Shown here piece after piece: positions 19,021 through 28,967 of a stretch of DNA of 64,000 nt. The notes beneath the pieces are model-generated. The model made no database searches. It saw only the letters and a program-made list of their open reading frames with translations, and was not told where the DNA came from. The DNA is from Desulfobacteraceae bacterium (lineage in GTDB: Bacteria; Desulfobacterota; Desulfobacteria; Desulfobacterales; Desulfosalsimonadaceae). The number at the start of each line of letters is the position of its first letter. Position 1 is the stretch's first letter. A program made the translations under genes and the position numbers. The DNA is taken from positions 24,318 through 88,317 of the forward strand of contig JAABSH010000011.1 of NCBI GenBank assembly GCA_011390465.1. The letters are read 5' to 3'.

Positions 19021-21029
19021 CAGCCTGCGGCTTCAAAGTCAAAAAGCATTAATTTTTTGAGCGTATTGATGCGGTCCCGGTATTCCGCGGCCTTTTCAAA
19101 CTCCAGTTCCCGGGCCGCGGCCTGCATTTTCGTTTCTAATGAAGCAATCCGGGCCGCGATACTTTCATGGTCATGATACGGCAACTGATTTTCTTCCACC
19201 TGTAACTGGCCTTCGTCAGACCGGGGGTAAAACCGGCTCATGAGCGCGGAAGAAATGTCTTTGACAATGGTCTCCGGCGTGATGTTGTTTTCCTGGTTAT
19301 ACTGTTCCTGAATCTTCCGGCGGCGGCCGGTTTCATCAATGGCTGTCTGCATGGACGGCGTAATCACATCGCCATACATCAGGACTTTGCCGTTGACGTT
19401 CCGGGCGGCCCGGCCGCAGGTCTGAATCAGGGACCGGGCAGAGCGCAGAAACCCTTCCTTGTCCGCATCCAGAATGGCCACCATGCTGACTTCCGGAATG
19501 TCCAGCCCTTCCCGCAGCAGATTAATGCCCACCAGCACATCAAATTCCCCCTTGCGAAGATCCTGGATGATTTCAAGACGTTCCAGGGTTTTAATGTCTG
19601 AATGCAGATACCGCACGGCCATGCCCAGATCAGAATAATAATCCGTTAAATCTTCGGCCATGCGCTTGGTCAGAGTGGTCACCAGCACCCGCTCGTTTTT
19701 TTCAATGCGCCGCTGAATTTCTTCGAACAGATCATCCACCTGATTTTTGGCATCCCGGATTTCAATAACCGGGTCCACAAGCCCGGTGGGCCGGACAATC
19801 TGCTCCACCACATGTCCTTTACTGGCGTCCATTTCATAATCCGCGGGCGTGGCAGACACATAAATCACCTGGGCGGTGCGGGCCTGAAATTCGTCAAATC
19901 TCAGGGGCCGGTTGTCCATGGCCGACGGCAGCCGGAACCCGTAATTCACGAGGGTTTCCTTGCGGGACCGGTCGCCGTTGTACATTCCCCGCAACTGGGG
20001 CACGGCAATATGGCTTTCATCAATAAACAGCAGAAACTCATCCGGAAAATAATCGAAGAGCGTGGGCGGCGGTTCCCCGGCCCGGCGGCCGGTGAGGTGG
20101 CGGGAGTAATTTTCAATGCCATTGCAGTATCCGAGCTCCTGGATCATCTCCAGATCAAACTGGGTGCGCTCTTCAATGCGCTGGGCCTCAATCAGTTTGT
20201 TCTCTCTGGTAAAATAATCCACCCGGTCCCGCATTTCCGCGTACACATCCCCTATCACCCGTTCCCGGGTGCGTTCCCGGGTAACGTAATGACTGGCCGG
20301 ATACAGAAACAGATGGTTCAGATGTTTTTTCCGGGTGCCGGTGAGAGGATCGATTTCACTGAGAGCGTCAATCATGTCTCCGAAAAAATCAATGCGTATC
20401 GCTGTGTTTTCTTCGTAAGCCGGAAAAACTTCCACCCGGTCCCCCCGGACCCGGAATGTGCCCCGGTAAAAATCCATGTCATTGCGCTCATACTGAATTT
20501 CCACCAGCCGGGACAGGAGCTGGTCCCGCGAAAACGCCATGTCCGTTTCCAGTTCCAGGCGCATGGCAATATAATCTTCGGGCGCGCCCAGGCCGTAGAT
20601 GCAGGAAACACTGGCCACCACCAGCACATCCGGCCGGGACAGCACCGAACGGGTGGCGGAATGCCGCATTTTGTCAATCATTTCATTGATGGCGGAGTCT
20701 TTCTGGATATAGGTATCGGACACCGGAAGGTAGGCTTCGGGCTGGTAGTAATCATAATAGCTGACAAAATATTCTACCGCGTTTTCCGGAAACAGGCCCT
20801 TGAATTCATTATAGAGCTGGGCCGCCAGGGTTTTGTTGGGGGCCAGCACCAGGGCGGGTTTCTGAATTTTTTCAATGATGTTGGCCATGGTAAAGGTTTT
20901 GCCGGAACCGGTAACCCCCAGCATGACCTGATGGTTTCTGCCTTTCACAAGCCCCTGGCTGAGGGCCGCAATGGCCCGGGGCTGGTCCCCCTTGGGCGTC
21001 ATGGATGAGACGATTTGAAAACGGGACAT
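19020..21029 (-). CDS. uvrB: Excinuclease ABC subunit B
   Basis: A 669-residue DNA helicase-like damage-verification protein. Walker A is [14 protein letters not shown] and the beta-hairpin tyrosines are in [13 protein letters not shown]; helicase motif II is LFIDESH. The C-terminal UVR domain ([20 protein letters not shown]) contacts UvrC. Full family length. It lies between cysS (8 bases downstream of the cysS stop) and uvrC, with which it overlaps by one base, forming a repair operon with ispF and cysS at its head. Confidence 0.97.
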   Translation of the reverse strand: MSRFQIVSSMTPKGDQPRAIAALSQGLVKGRNHQVMLGVTGSGKTFTMANIIEKIQKPALVLAPNKTLAAQLYNEFKGLFPENAVEYFVSYYDYYQPEAYLPVSDTYIQKDSAINEMIDKMRHSATRSVLSRPDVLVVASVSCIYGLGAPEDYIAMRLELETDMAFSRDQLLSRLVEIQYERNDMDFYRGTFRVRGDRVEVFPAYEENTAIRIDFFGDMIDALSEIDPLTGTRKKHLNHLFLYPASHYVTRERTRERVIGDVYAEMRDRVDYFTRENKLIEAQRIEERTQFDLEMIQELGYCNGIENYSRHLTGRRAGEPPPTLFDYFPDEFLLFIDESHIAVPQLRGMYNGDRSRKETLVNYGFRLPSAMDNRPLRFDEFQARTAQVIYVSATPADYEMDASKGHVVEQIVRPTGLVDPVIEIRDAKNQVDDLFEEIQRRIEKNERVLVTTLTKRMAEDLTDYYSDLGMAVRYLHSDIKTLERLEIIQDLRKGEFDVLVGINLLREGLDIPEVSMVAILDADKEGFLRSARSLIQTCGRAARNVNGKVLMYGDVITPSMQTAIDETGRRRKIQEQYNQENNITPETIVKDISSALMSRFYPRSDEGQLQVEENQLPYHDHESIAARIASLETKMQAAARELEFEKAAEYRDRINTLKKLMLFDFEAAG

Positions 21030-21037
21030 GGAAGTGG

Positions 21038-22519
21038 TCAGGAGATCACCCGCCAGATGGTGCCGTCCGGCCGGTCTTCGATTTCAATGTTCATTTCTTT
21101 GAGCTGATCCCGGATGGCATCTGCCTGCCCGAAATCTTTGGCCTTGCGCGCGGCCTGCCGTTGGGCGATCATGGCATCGATTTCCGCGGCATCCACTGCC
21201 TGACGGTCCATGGCCCGTTCTTTTTTGCTGTTAAAATACCCCTGAGGGGAAAGGGTCAAAAGCCCCAGAATATCCCCCATTTTTAAAATTGCACCGCAGG
21301 CCGTCTGAATTTCAACAAGGGGTTCCGGATTTTCAGGCGTTGCTTCTGATGCTGATTTTTCAGCATGGTCAAGGCGCCGGTTGAGATGCCGCACGGCATC
21401 AAACAGCACGCCAATGGCCTGGGCCGTATTAAAATCATCATTCATGGCATCATAAAAAAGCGCCAGAAAATCCCGTTCACCTGCAGGCGGCACGCTGATT
21501 TCCGTATTTTTATCCAGCAGGCCCCCAAGATATTTTTCAAGGCGTTCCAGCAGTGCGTAAATTTTATCAAGACCGGCCCCTGTGTTGCGCAGGGCCTGAT
21601 CCGTAAAATCCACAGGGGAGCGGTAATGATGGGACAGCAAAAACAGCCGGATGACCTCGGGATGGTATTCTTTTACAATGTCTTTGATCATGAGAAAATT
21701 GCCCAGGGATTTGGACATTTTCTCGTGGTTGATGTTCACAAATCCATTGTGCACCCAGTATTTGACAAAAGTCTGGCCGAACGCGGCTTCGGACTGGGCG
21801 ATTTCATTTTCATGATGGGGAAAAATCAGATCCTTGCCCCCGCCGTGAATATCAAAACTGGCGCCCAGATAATCCTTGCTCATAGCGGAACATTCAATAT
21901 GCCATCCCGGCCGGCCCCGGCCCCAGGGACTGTCCCAGGAAGGCTCGTTGGGTTTGGCGCTTTTCCACAGCACAAAATCAAAGGGATTTTTCTTTCGCGG
22001 GTCCACCTCTATGCGCGCGCCGGCTTCCATATCGGAAAGGTTCCGGCCGGAAAGCCGGCCATAACCCTCAAACGCCGTCACGGAAAAAAACACATCCCCG
22101 TCCGCGGCATACGCATATCCCTTGTCCACCAGAATTTCGATAATCGCGATGATATGGGGAATATGTTCCGTGGCCAGGGGTTCCAGGGTGGGCCGGAGCA
22201 CATTGAGCCCGTCCATGTCATGATGAAATTCATCAATGTATTTTTTTGCCAGGGATTCCGGAGACAGTCCGAGCTCATGGGAGCGATTGATGATTTTGTC
22301 GTCAACATCGGTAAAATTGCGCACATAGGTTACCTTGTATCCCACAGCGGTCAGATACCGGTAAATCACGTCAAACACAATCACGGACCGGGCATGGCCG
22401 ATATGGCAGGAATCATAGACCGTGGGACCGCACACATACATTTTGACCTGGCCGGGGGTAATGGGCGCAAAAACTTCCTTTGTCCGCGTCATGGAATTAT
22501 AGAGGGTAATACGATTCAT
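21038..22519 (-). CDS. cysS: Cysteinyl-tRNA synthetase
   Basis: A 493-residue class I synthetase that charges tRNA-Cys. The N-terminal [18 protein letters not shown] contains the zinc ligand Cys and the HIGH motif. A second set of zinc ligands is in ECSAMS and [14 protein letters not shown] is the second signature. The C-terminal DALR-type and anticodon regions are present ([18 protein letters not shown]). About 170 bases separate it from ispF upstream; that gap contains a degenerate hexanucleotide repeat. Confidence 0.97.
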   Translation of the reverse strand: MNRITLYNSMTRTKEVFAPITPGQVKMYVCGPTVYDSCHIGHARSVIVFDVIYRYLTAVGYKVTYVRNFTDVDDKIINRSHELGLSPESLAKKYIDEFHHDMDGLNVLRPTLEPLATEHIPHIIAIIEILVDKGYAYAADGDVFFSVTAFEGYGRLSGRNLSDMEAGARIEVDPRKKNPFDFVLWKSAKPNEPSWDSPWGRGRPGWHIECSAMSKDYLGASFDIHGGGKDLIFPHHENEIAQSEAAFGQTFVKYWVHNGFVNINHEKMSKSLGNFLMIKDIVKEYHPEVIRLFLLSHHYRSPVDFTDQALRNTGAGLDKIYALLERLEKYLGGLLDKNTEISVPPAGERDFLALFYDAMNDDFNTAQAIGVLFDAVRHLNRRLDHAEKSASEATPENPEPLVEIQTACGAILKMGDILGLLTLSPQGYFNSKKERAMDRQAVDAAEIDAMIAQRQAARKAKDFGQADAIRDQLKEMNIEIEDRPDGTIWRVIS

Positions 22520-22593
22520 AACACTCGCTTTGTCTGTTTGATCGGTGAAAATTGTTTTTTAGTATTTTATCAATTCGGTGTTCAGTTCTTTGA

Positions 22594-22665
22594 AATCGGG
22601 ATTCGATCCCGATTCCGGATTCGATAGCGATAGCGATTTCGATCCCGATTTCGATTTTGATTCTG
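22594..22665. repeat. Degenerate hexanucleotide repeat with hairpin, ispF-cysS gap
   Basis: A run built on GATTTC/GATCCC/GATAGC units occupies 22600-22665. It begins with a perfect hairpin AATCGGGA-TTCGA-TCCCGATT at 22594-22614. It lies between co-directional ispF and cysS and is non-coding on both strands as far as can be judged. Confidence 0.8.
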
Positions 22666-22689
22666 TTGCCGGAACCGGAGTGAAACAGA

Positions 22690-23199
22690 TCAATCCTTTT
22701 GGCAATCCAGCAGCACCACACACATGGCCGCGATCCCTTCCCCCCTGCCAACCGGTCCCAGGCCTTCGGTCGTGGTGGCCTTGATGTTCACCCGGTTCGG
22801 CAACACCGGCAAAACAGCGGCGATCCGCTCTTTCATCCGGTCCGCCCAGGGCGCAATTTTCGGGGCCTGGGCAAAAATGGTGACATCAATATTAACGATT
22901 TTCGGGGTGATAATTTCGTGATCAACGATTTCCGAACAGTGCTGTTCCACCAATGCCCATGTTTTTTCAAGCAGGGTGACACTGGCGATATTTTTATATG
23001 CCGGGTCCGTATCCGGAAAATGCCTGCCGATATCGCCCATGGCAGCAGCCCCCAGAAGGGCGTCGCACAGGGCATGCAGCAGGGCATCCGCGTCGGAATG
23101 ACCGTCCAGTCCTTTCTCAAAAGGGATTTCAACCCCCCCCAGAAAAAGGGGCCGGCCCTCTACCAGACGATGCACATCATATCCCTGCCCTATGCGCAT
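22690..23199 (-). CDS. ispF: 2-C-methyl-D-erythritol 2,4-cyclodiphosphate synthase
   Basis: A 169-residue enzyme of the non-mevalonate isoprenoid pathway that cyclises CDP-methylerythritol phosphate. The signature RIGQGYDVHRLVEG gives the zinc ligands Asp8 and His10; the third His is in the SDADALLHALCDALLG stretch. AMGDIGRHFPDTD and the KATTTEGLG loop are also typical. Full length for the family. A strong AAGGAG lies about 13 bases before the ATG, slightly farther than usual. It heads the ispF-cysS-uvrB-uvrC run on the minus strand. ispD is not in the window. Confidence 0.96.
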   Translation of the reverse strand: MRIGQGYDVHRLVEGRPLFLGGVEIPFEKGLDGHSDADALLHALCDALLGAAAMGDIGRHFPDTDPAYKNIASVTLLEKTWALVEQHCSEIVDHEIITPKIVNIDVTIFAQAPKIAPWADRMKERIAAVLPVLPNRVNIKATTTEGLGPVGRGEGIAAMCVVLLDCQKD

Positions 23200-23242
23200 T
23201 TCAGAACCAGTCTCCTTTTATGCGGCATTTCACCTCCGAATG

Positions 23243-24949
23243 CTAAAAATGATAAAAAAGACCAAATTTAAAAGACCAGCCCCCGATATTGGTCTCATTG
23301 TCCCCAAACCGGTCAATCTGAGAATATGCGGCTTCCACCAGTGCCCCCGTGCCCCGGGTGTCTTTATCCGTGCTATAGAGGCGCACCCCGATATTGCCGT
23401 GATATCCTCCTATCCATTCTTCAATCTCACTGTCGGGTCCGCTGGTGTCGACTTCCTCCTGGCAATACCAGTAATCCGGGCCGGCACCCACATACCCCAC
23501 CACATACGGCATGAGCTTCAGGCTGAACTTCAGGGAAGCCGCCACCGGCACCAGGGTCAATTTGGTCCGGATGCGTGTTTGCGTGCCGGACTCGGACAAA
23601 AGACAGCCTTTTTCCTTTAAAAAACCCGCTTCCAGATTCAGGGAAAAATGTTTCGACAAAAATCGCTCGTAAAACCCATACACCGGAAAGGTATCTTCAC
23701 CATAGAAGTCTTCAAATTCCGATTCCTGAGCCATAAAATACCCAACTGAAACCCCCGCGATATTATTGCCCGGCATTTCCGGTATTTCCGGCGGCGGCGG
23801 GTTTTCTGCCCGGGAAAAAGCCGCCGTGCCGACGACACTCAAACAGCAGAGAAACAGCACAGCTGCCCTTTTAAAACCGCGCCGCTGCAACCTGAAGAAA
23901 AATAAAACACCGGCCATGAAACCGCAGAAAACCAGAATACGCCCCAAATGGCCGGCGCCGGCCGCGGCCGTGATAAAACATCCGCCGTCAACCGCTTCCG
24001 GCTGGTTCAGAAACCGGCGGGTGTCTTCCACGGTTACGCTGATTTCAAGGGTTCGGGTACTTTCGTTGCCGCTGGTGTCATAGGCAGAGGCGGAAAAATA
24101 CCACACCGATCCCACCGGAAGGTCATCAAGGGTATAGGTAAAGCTGCCCCCCAGATCCACCTGCTCGTCCAGGGCACCGGCAGTGGTGCCGTAATATAAA
24201 ATGGTTCCGCTAAAATCCGCCATTCCCTGGTTGCTGTTTCCAACATTCACCTGAATGGACCGGTCCCCCTCAAGGCCTCCGGAAACGCCGGCCGGCGGAA
24301 ACGGGGCGAGACGGTCTTCTTTCGTATCCACCACCACCTCGTCCGCGGCTTCGGATTCATTGCCGGAGATATCCACGGCGGTAAGGGAAAAATAATACCG
24401 GGTGGCGGTTTCAAGCCCGGTTACGTTAAAATAGGATTCATCACCGTCCGCGGCCTCCAGAACCGTTGTATAAGAACCAGCGCTTGTGCCGTAATAAAGA
24501 TTATAATAATCCAGGTCTTCGGCCGGGCTCTGATCCCATTTGAATGCGGCCGAAGTTTCCGTGACCGCGTTTAAACCGGTAATAAAAAAGCCCGTGGGCG
24601 TGGCCGGTATGCTGGCCTCCGCGGAAGTGGTGGCGGATATCACGACGGACAGATCACTTTCTTCTGAATTTTCATTGGACGACACTGCCACGTAATAGGT
24701 GGTGGAAGGCGTGAGACCGGAAATAGTATATTTCGTCACGGAATCATCCACCGTGGCGCGGTTGTCGAGATTGCCCGATGAGGTGCCCCAGTAAACAAAA
24801 TAATTATCTGATTCACTGTCCCCGTTCCAGTCCACCAGAAGGGTGGTTTCTCCGGCAGACAGGGTCACATTATCCGGAATATCCGCAGCAAAGACGACTG
24901 CGGAAAAAAAAACCAGCACCAGACACACAAATGGCAATCCGTTTTTCAT
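23243..24949 (-). CDS. Fibronectin-III / CFI-box / beta-barrel fusion protein
   Basis: A 568-residue surface protein with an N-terminal signal peptide (1-21, ends VVFAA). Three fibronectin type III-like domains follow (about 25-112, 115-208, 213-308; for example TLSAGETTLLVDWNG and ATRYYFSLTAVDISGNES). At 322-326 is GGCFI followed by TAAAGAG, resembling the GGCFIATAAYG (CFI-box) C-terminal sorting motif, then a membrane helix (about 337-352) and basic residues. Such motifs normally end a protein. Here a second signal-like segment follows (about 361-380, ending AAFSRA) and a ~170-residue beta-barrel ending in Phe, as outer membrane proteins do. An in-frame TTG at codon 354 (base 23890) could start a separate barrel protein. 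Confidence 0.75.
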   Translation of the reverse strand: MKNGLPFVCLVLVFFSAVVFAADIPDNVTLSAGETTLLVDWNGDSESDNYFVYWGTSSGNLDNRATVDDSVTKYTISGLTPSTTYYVAVSSNENSEESDLSVVISATTSAEASIPATPTGFFITGLNAVTETSAAFKWDQSPAEDLDYYNLYYGTSAGSYTTVLEAADGDESYFNVTGLETATRYYFSLTAVDISGNESEAADEVVVDTKEDRLAPFPPAGVSGGLEGDRSIQVNVGNSNQGMADFSGTILYYGTTAGALDEQVDLGGSFTYTLDDLPVGSVWYFSASAYDTSGNESTRTLEISVTVEDTRRFLNQPEAVDGGCFITAAAGAGHLGRILVFCGFMAGVLFFFRLQRRGFKRAAVLFLCCLSVVGTAAFSRAENPPPPEIPEMPGNNIAGVSVGYFMAQESEFEDFYGEDTFPVYGFYERFLSKHFSLNLEAGFLKEKGCLLSESGTQTRIRTKLTLVPVAASLKFSLKLMPYVVGYVGAGPDYWYCQEEVDTSGPDSEIEEWIGGYHGNIGVRLYSTDKDTRGTGALVEAAYSQIDRFGDNETNIGGWSFKFGLFYHF

Positions 24950-25061
24950 TGCTTGGCTCCTGCATTAAAATTTTTTTATTCCGTGCGCAACAACCGCCAT
25001 ATTACCGGGCAAACCGTTTTCCATAAAGCCCGGCATTCATGTTACCTTACAAAACAACTGC

Positions 25062-25814
25062 TTATTTTTCAAATGCTTTCCACATGGCATGGGCCGGTAC
25101 ATCCGTCATGATCACATCCACTGCCAGATCCAGCAGCCGGTCCAGCGTTTCAGGCCGGTTGCACGAATACGTCATGACCTGCCGGCCCGCATCCTGCATT
25201 TTTTCCACCAGCTCCCGGCTTAAAAGGGAGTGGTGCATGCAGACGCCGCAAAGAATGGACGGATCAATGTTCAGGCCGGCCAAATCCGCAAAACCCTTGT
25301 GCAGGTTCAAAACATAATTCAGGCTTGGATCATTTAAAAAACCGGTCTGAATCAGCATTGGATCAAAGGACAGGATATACATGTGCTGCAGCCGGTTTCG
25401 CGGCACCAGATTCCGGACCTGTTCCACCACCATGGCTGCCAGTTCATTATACAGGGACAGTGCCCCATATCCGGGGGACGGCTTGATTTCGATCATCAGG
25501 CAAGTCCGGGAGCCGTAGGCGGTCAAAACTGCTTCCAGGGTCAGCATTTTTTCGCCGGCAAAGGCCGGGGAAAACCACCCTCCCCAGTCATATTTTTCCA
25601 GTTCATCACAGGTCAGGTCAGAAACAGATTGTTTGCCGCCGCCAATCTTTTCAAGAATTTCGTCATGAAATATCACGGGAACACGGTCCCGGGTGATCCG
25701 GACATCCAGCTCAATGCCATCCATACCACAGGCCAGGGCTTTGTCAAATGCCGGTCGGGTATTTTCCGGCGCAACCGTCATGGCGCCGCGATGGGCCACA
25801 ATTAAGGGTTTCAT
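25062..25814 (-). CDS. Glycerophosphodiester phosphodiesterase family protein
   Basis: A 250-residue TIM-barrel enzyme likely to hydrolyse glycerophosphodiesters to glycerol 3-phosphate and an alcohol. The N-terminal VAHRGAMTVAPENT supplies the catalytic His and Arg, GIELDVRITRDRVPVIFHDE the metal ligands Glu and Asp plus the second catalytic His. No signal peptide, so it resembles the cytosolic UgpQ type rather than periplasmic GlpQ. It is followed by the FN3 gene and preceded by a small gene, all on the minus strand. Confidence 0.92.
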   Translation of the reverse strand: MKPLIVAHRGAMTVAPENTRPAFDKALACGMDGIELDVRITRDRVPVIFHDEILEKIGGGKQSVSDLTCDELEKYDWGGWFSPAFAGEKMLTLEAVLTAYGSRTCLMIEIKPSPGYGALSLYNELAAMVVEQVRNLVPRNRLQHMYILSFDPMLIQTGFLNDPSLNYVLNLHKGFADLAGLNIDPSILCGVCMHHSLLSRELVEKMQDAGRQVMTYSCNRPETLDRLLDLAVDVIMTDVPAHAMWKAFEK

Positions 25815-25865
25815 GGTATCAGGAACTTTCCTGCGGTATTGATGGCATCCAACAGCCGCATCTGT

Positions 25866-26090
25866 TCAGGAAGCCCGGTAGTTATGAATATCTTTGACAT
25901 AGGCGTCAAAACCGCGGGTTTTTAAAAAACCAGACACCATTTCATTGACTTTTTCCGCCGTATCTACCCGGTAGATCCCTTTAGCATCGGTTCCGGCGAT
26001 TTTTTTGGCGTTTTCCACAATGGTTTTCAAGGTTTCCACACTTATATCCAGGGTCACATTAATGGCAATGGTTTCGTCAGATTCAGCCAT
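25866..26090 (-). CDS. Small conserved-looking protein of unknown function
   Basis: A 74-residue acidic protein that I do not recognise. It begins MAESDETIAINVTLDISVE and has helices around residues 18-32 and 44-60, with no Cys and no signal peptide. AAGGA lies 8 bases before the ATG, which supports translation. It is placed 104 bases downstream of the two-Hsp70 group and 51 bases upstream of the phosphodiesterase gene. A role as a small partner of the Hsp70 group is possible but unsupported beyond position. Confidence 0.65.
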   Translation of the reverse strand: MAESDETIAINVTLDISVETLKTIVENAKKIAGTDAKGIYRVDTAEKVNEMVSGFLKTRGFDAYVKDIHNYRAS

Positions 26091-26194
26091 GGGTTTTTCC
26101 TTTTTTCGTATAATAAATTACTGCGTTGTGGGCGGGGTTATCCGAATTCAGGACGCAAAAAAATTTCTGCGCTAAAAACAACCGTCAAAACCCA

Positions 26195-28966
26195 TCATCC
26201 TTCATGCAGGATAATCCCGGACGGCAGGGATTCACCAAAAAGTGTGGTTTCTTCAGCCGTCTGTACCGGCCGGACACGCTTTAAAAATTCCGCTTCAGCC
26301 GGCAGGTCATGATTTTCCAGCCAGGCAATGATCTTATTTATGAATTCCGGGTCCAGATCCCGCACCCGGTCCCCGGTTTTCCGGGCCAGCTGGGCAAGGG
26401 CCGCGCCAACCGGCCGGGGATTTTTCCATTCCACCGCCATGAGCCGGCCAGCCCAGTCCGCAGCTTCCCGGGCCGGTACCACCCGGTCCACAGGACCGTA
26501 AAGCAGTTCCCGCGCCCCGATCCGGGACAGGGACCAGAACAGCGGGGCCCGGCTTTTCTTAGGGTGCAGTTCAACGAGCAGCTGCCGGCCGAATTCGATT
26601 TTATCTTTCAGGGTAAGCCGTTCCATATTGGCCAGTGCCATCCAGATCTCGGTGCGCTCCTGAGCGGACATCCGGATTTTGCCGCCTTTTTTCGGCATGA
26701 GCACGGACCGAAGATCCTGAACAAACTGGCGCTGTTTTCCCGCGGGCAGCCCGGCCGCCACCCGGCGCCACAGAATCCACCATTCATTGTTCACCTGGGG
26801 ATTTTTTCTAAAAAGAATGCCCTGGGGATAAATTTTCCACAGGGCCTGAATCCGCTGGTCATCCATGCCGTCTCCGAATCCCGGCCGCAGGCAGTATCCG
26901 GTTAAGTTCAGCCACCGGATTTCATGTTCCGGAGACAACCGGCGATTCTCGCTGATGTCCAGCAGCTCATCTGCCAGCCGGCGGATAAACGCCAGGGGCC
27001 ATTTCTCTTTTGGCCGGTCCACGCACCGGCTGATGGTTTTTGCAAGCGCAATCAGCGCATCCGCCGAACCCGCCGGGGAAAATGCCTGCCGGACAGTGGC
27101 AACAGCCGATTCAATCACGCCGGAATCAAATACCTCGCTGTCCGCCACGCCGGTGACACCGTCCGGATCCCGGAGCTGAAACTGCAGCCGCCACCGGTGA
27201 GGGGTGGACACGGAGCGGCACCACAAAAACAACACCCCGGTTTCACTGAATTCCGCCTCTACCTGCACCGGGATTTCCTTTTTCACGCCTTTCTGGCCGA
27301 ATTGAATCACCGTCTGAATGGGGGGAAGGGGCGTCAGGGTATCGTCGATGGCGATTTCATCGCCGGTCTTGTCACCGGAACGAAACGTGGAACTGTAGAG
27401 ATCAAACACCACCGGCTGATTGGTCAGCACCTGAAATTTTTTATCCGGCAGCGCGATGCGGGCCCCTTCGTCAAGGCCCCGTTCCACAAGACACACAGCG
27501 GATTTTTCCATTTCATTGTTTTCATTTTTTCGCTCAAACCCGAGATAATACGCCCGGGCGCTGCCACTGCCCACCCGGACCCCCTGCCCGATTTTTACCA
27601 GCCCGTAATAGGCCGCCCCAAGGGCCACGGCCAGGTCCGGAGACGGGTTGTTCAGCAGTACCGGTCCGTTATCAGCATCCTGGTCGAACCACCGGGCCAC
27701 GGCCTGCCGGATGCGGTTCTGGATCAGTTCGGATTTTAAGGATCCGCCATTAAAAAGGATAAAATCCGGTACCGGTGGTTTGGCAAGCAAATTCCAGACA
27801 TCCTCCCGGTGTTTTTCCAGAAACTGGCCGATATGGCGGGTAATAGCCGGCTCTGTCGCATAGGGGAGACCAAATTCGGAAATGCCTTTGCGCACCATTT
27901 TTGCCGACGCATCGCCTTTTTCCACTTCCGGGAAAAACCCGTCCAGCACAATGGCTTCCAGGTGTTCGCGCTCCAGCCGGGCGGTGAGAGTGCCGCCGAT
28001 AAGACTGCTCCCCTCCCCGATCATGGTGATGGTTTCATACGCCAGGCCCTTATCCAGGATATTCTCTTTGGCCTGGCGGCATAGATGACAGAGGGTTTTC
28101 CACCGGTCCGCGGTCAACTGGGCGGATTGCTTGAAAAGGGTTTCCACATGCCGGGCCAGGGCCAGGTCAATGTTGTCCCCGCCGAGAATCAGATGGTCTC
28201 CCACGGCAATACGCTCAAACCGGGGCGAGCCCTCGGTTTCCCGGAGGGTAATGAGGGTGAAATCACTGGTGCCGCCGCCCACATCGCACACCAGCACAAG
28301 CTGCCCCGGGGCAATCACCTGCTGCCAGTTCTGTTCATGCTGAATCAGCCAGCTGTAAAATGCCGCCAGCGGCTCTTCGAGCAGGGTGACATTTTTCAGT
28401 CCCGCCAGCCGGGCCGCTTCCATGGTGAGATCCCGGGCCACTTCATCAAAAGACGCGGGCACTGTGATGATCAGTTTCTGATTTTCCAGAAACTGGTCAT
28501 CATCATCCCCTTTTGAATGATTCCAGGCATTGCGGATGTGCAAAAGATAACTGGCCGTGGCTTCCACCGGAGAAATCCGGTTTACCTCTTCCCCGGCCCC
28601 CCAGGGCAATATCTTTGCCCGGCGGTCTGCTTTGGCATGGCAAAGCCAGCTTTTGGCCGACGACACCAGGCGGGACGGAATCCGGGCACCGTAATCCCGG
28701 GCAAAACGGCCCACAAACAGATTGTCCGCACCGTGCCAGGGCAGCTGAACAGAATCTTCAGATATGTCATATTTTCCGGGAAGATAGCAGAACGACGGCA
28801 GCACCGGCAGGGGCGACACTTCCCCCGGGCCGGTAAGCTGGGGCACCTGAAACAGACGGATGCCGTTGTTCTTTTTTCCCTCGGCCTTCAAATCAACATA
28901 GGATACCGCGGAATTGGTGGTTCCGAGGTCAATGCCGACAATATATCTGATGTTTTCCACTGCCAC
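26195..28966 (-). CDS. Hsp70-family protein with long C-terminal extension (DUF3731-like)
   Basis: A 923-residue protein if started at the GTG at 28966, directly after the stop of the preceding Hsp70 gene with AGGA 5 bases upstream; another GTG lies 6 bases on, and an ATG at 29014 would overlap the neighbour. The nucleotide-binding domain begins YIVGIDLGTTNSAVSY and includes VCDVGGGTSDFTLI and FNGGSLKSELI. The substrate-binding part is shorter than in DnaK and is followed by ~280 helical residues, as in Hsp70 proteins carrying DUF3731. No J-protein or GrpE gene is nearby. Probable ATP-dependent chaperone or ATP switch acting with its paired Hsp70; substrate unknown. Confidence 0.85.
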   Translation of the reverse strand: MAVENIRYIVGIDLGTTNSAVSYVDLKAEGKKNNGIRLFQVPQLTGPGEVSPLPVLPSFCYLPGKYDISEDSVQLPWHGADNLFVGRFARDYGARIPSRLVSSAKSWLCHAKADRRAKILPWGAGEEVNRISPVEATASYLLHIRNAWNHSKGDDDDQFLENQKLIITVPASFDEVARDLTMEAARLAGLKNVTLLEEPLAAFYSWLIQHEQNWQQVIAPGQLVLVCDVGGGTSDFTLITLRETEGSPRFERIAVGDHLILGGDNIDLALARHVETLFKQSAQLTADRWKTLCHLCRQAKENILDKGLAYETITMIGEGSSLIGGTLTARLEREHLEAIVLDGFFPEVEKGDASAKMVRKGISEFGLPYATEPAITRHIGQFLEKHREDVWNLLAKPPVPDFILFNGGSLKSELIQNRIRQAVARWFDQDADNGPVLLNNPSPDLAVALGAAYYGLVKIGQGVRVGSGSARAYYLGFERKNENNEMEKSAVCLVERGLDEGARIALPDKKFQVLTNQPVVFDLYSSTFRSGDKTGDEIAIDDTLTPLPPIQTVIQFGQKGVKKEIPVQVEAEFSETGVLFLWCRSVSTPHRWRLQFQLRDPDGVTGVADSEVFDSGVIESAVATVRQAFSPAGSADALIALAKTISRCVDRPKEKWPLAFIRRLADELLDISENRRLSPEHEIRWLNLTGYCLRPGFGDGMDDQRIQALWKIYPQGILFRKNPQVNNEWWILWRRVAAGLPAGKQRQFVQDLRSVLMPKKGGKIRMSAQERTEIWMALANMERLTLKDKIEFGRQLLVELHPKKSRAPLFWSLSRIGARELLYGPVDRVVPAREAADWAGRLMAVEWKNPRPVGAALAQLARKTGDRVRDLDPEFINKIIAWLENHDLPAEAEFLKRVRPVQTAEETTLFGESLPSGIILHEG

Positions 28967-28967
28967 C

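Noticed and set aside
19812..21008. 398-residue plus-strand frame opposite uvrB
   Set aside because: It is an antisense shadow of uvrB, with His/Phe-rich composition, no domains and no ribosome site. Similar long shadows lie opposite cysS (21365-22627), smc (33913-35019) and mgtE (47406-48671).
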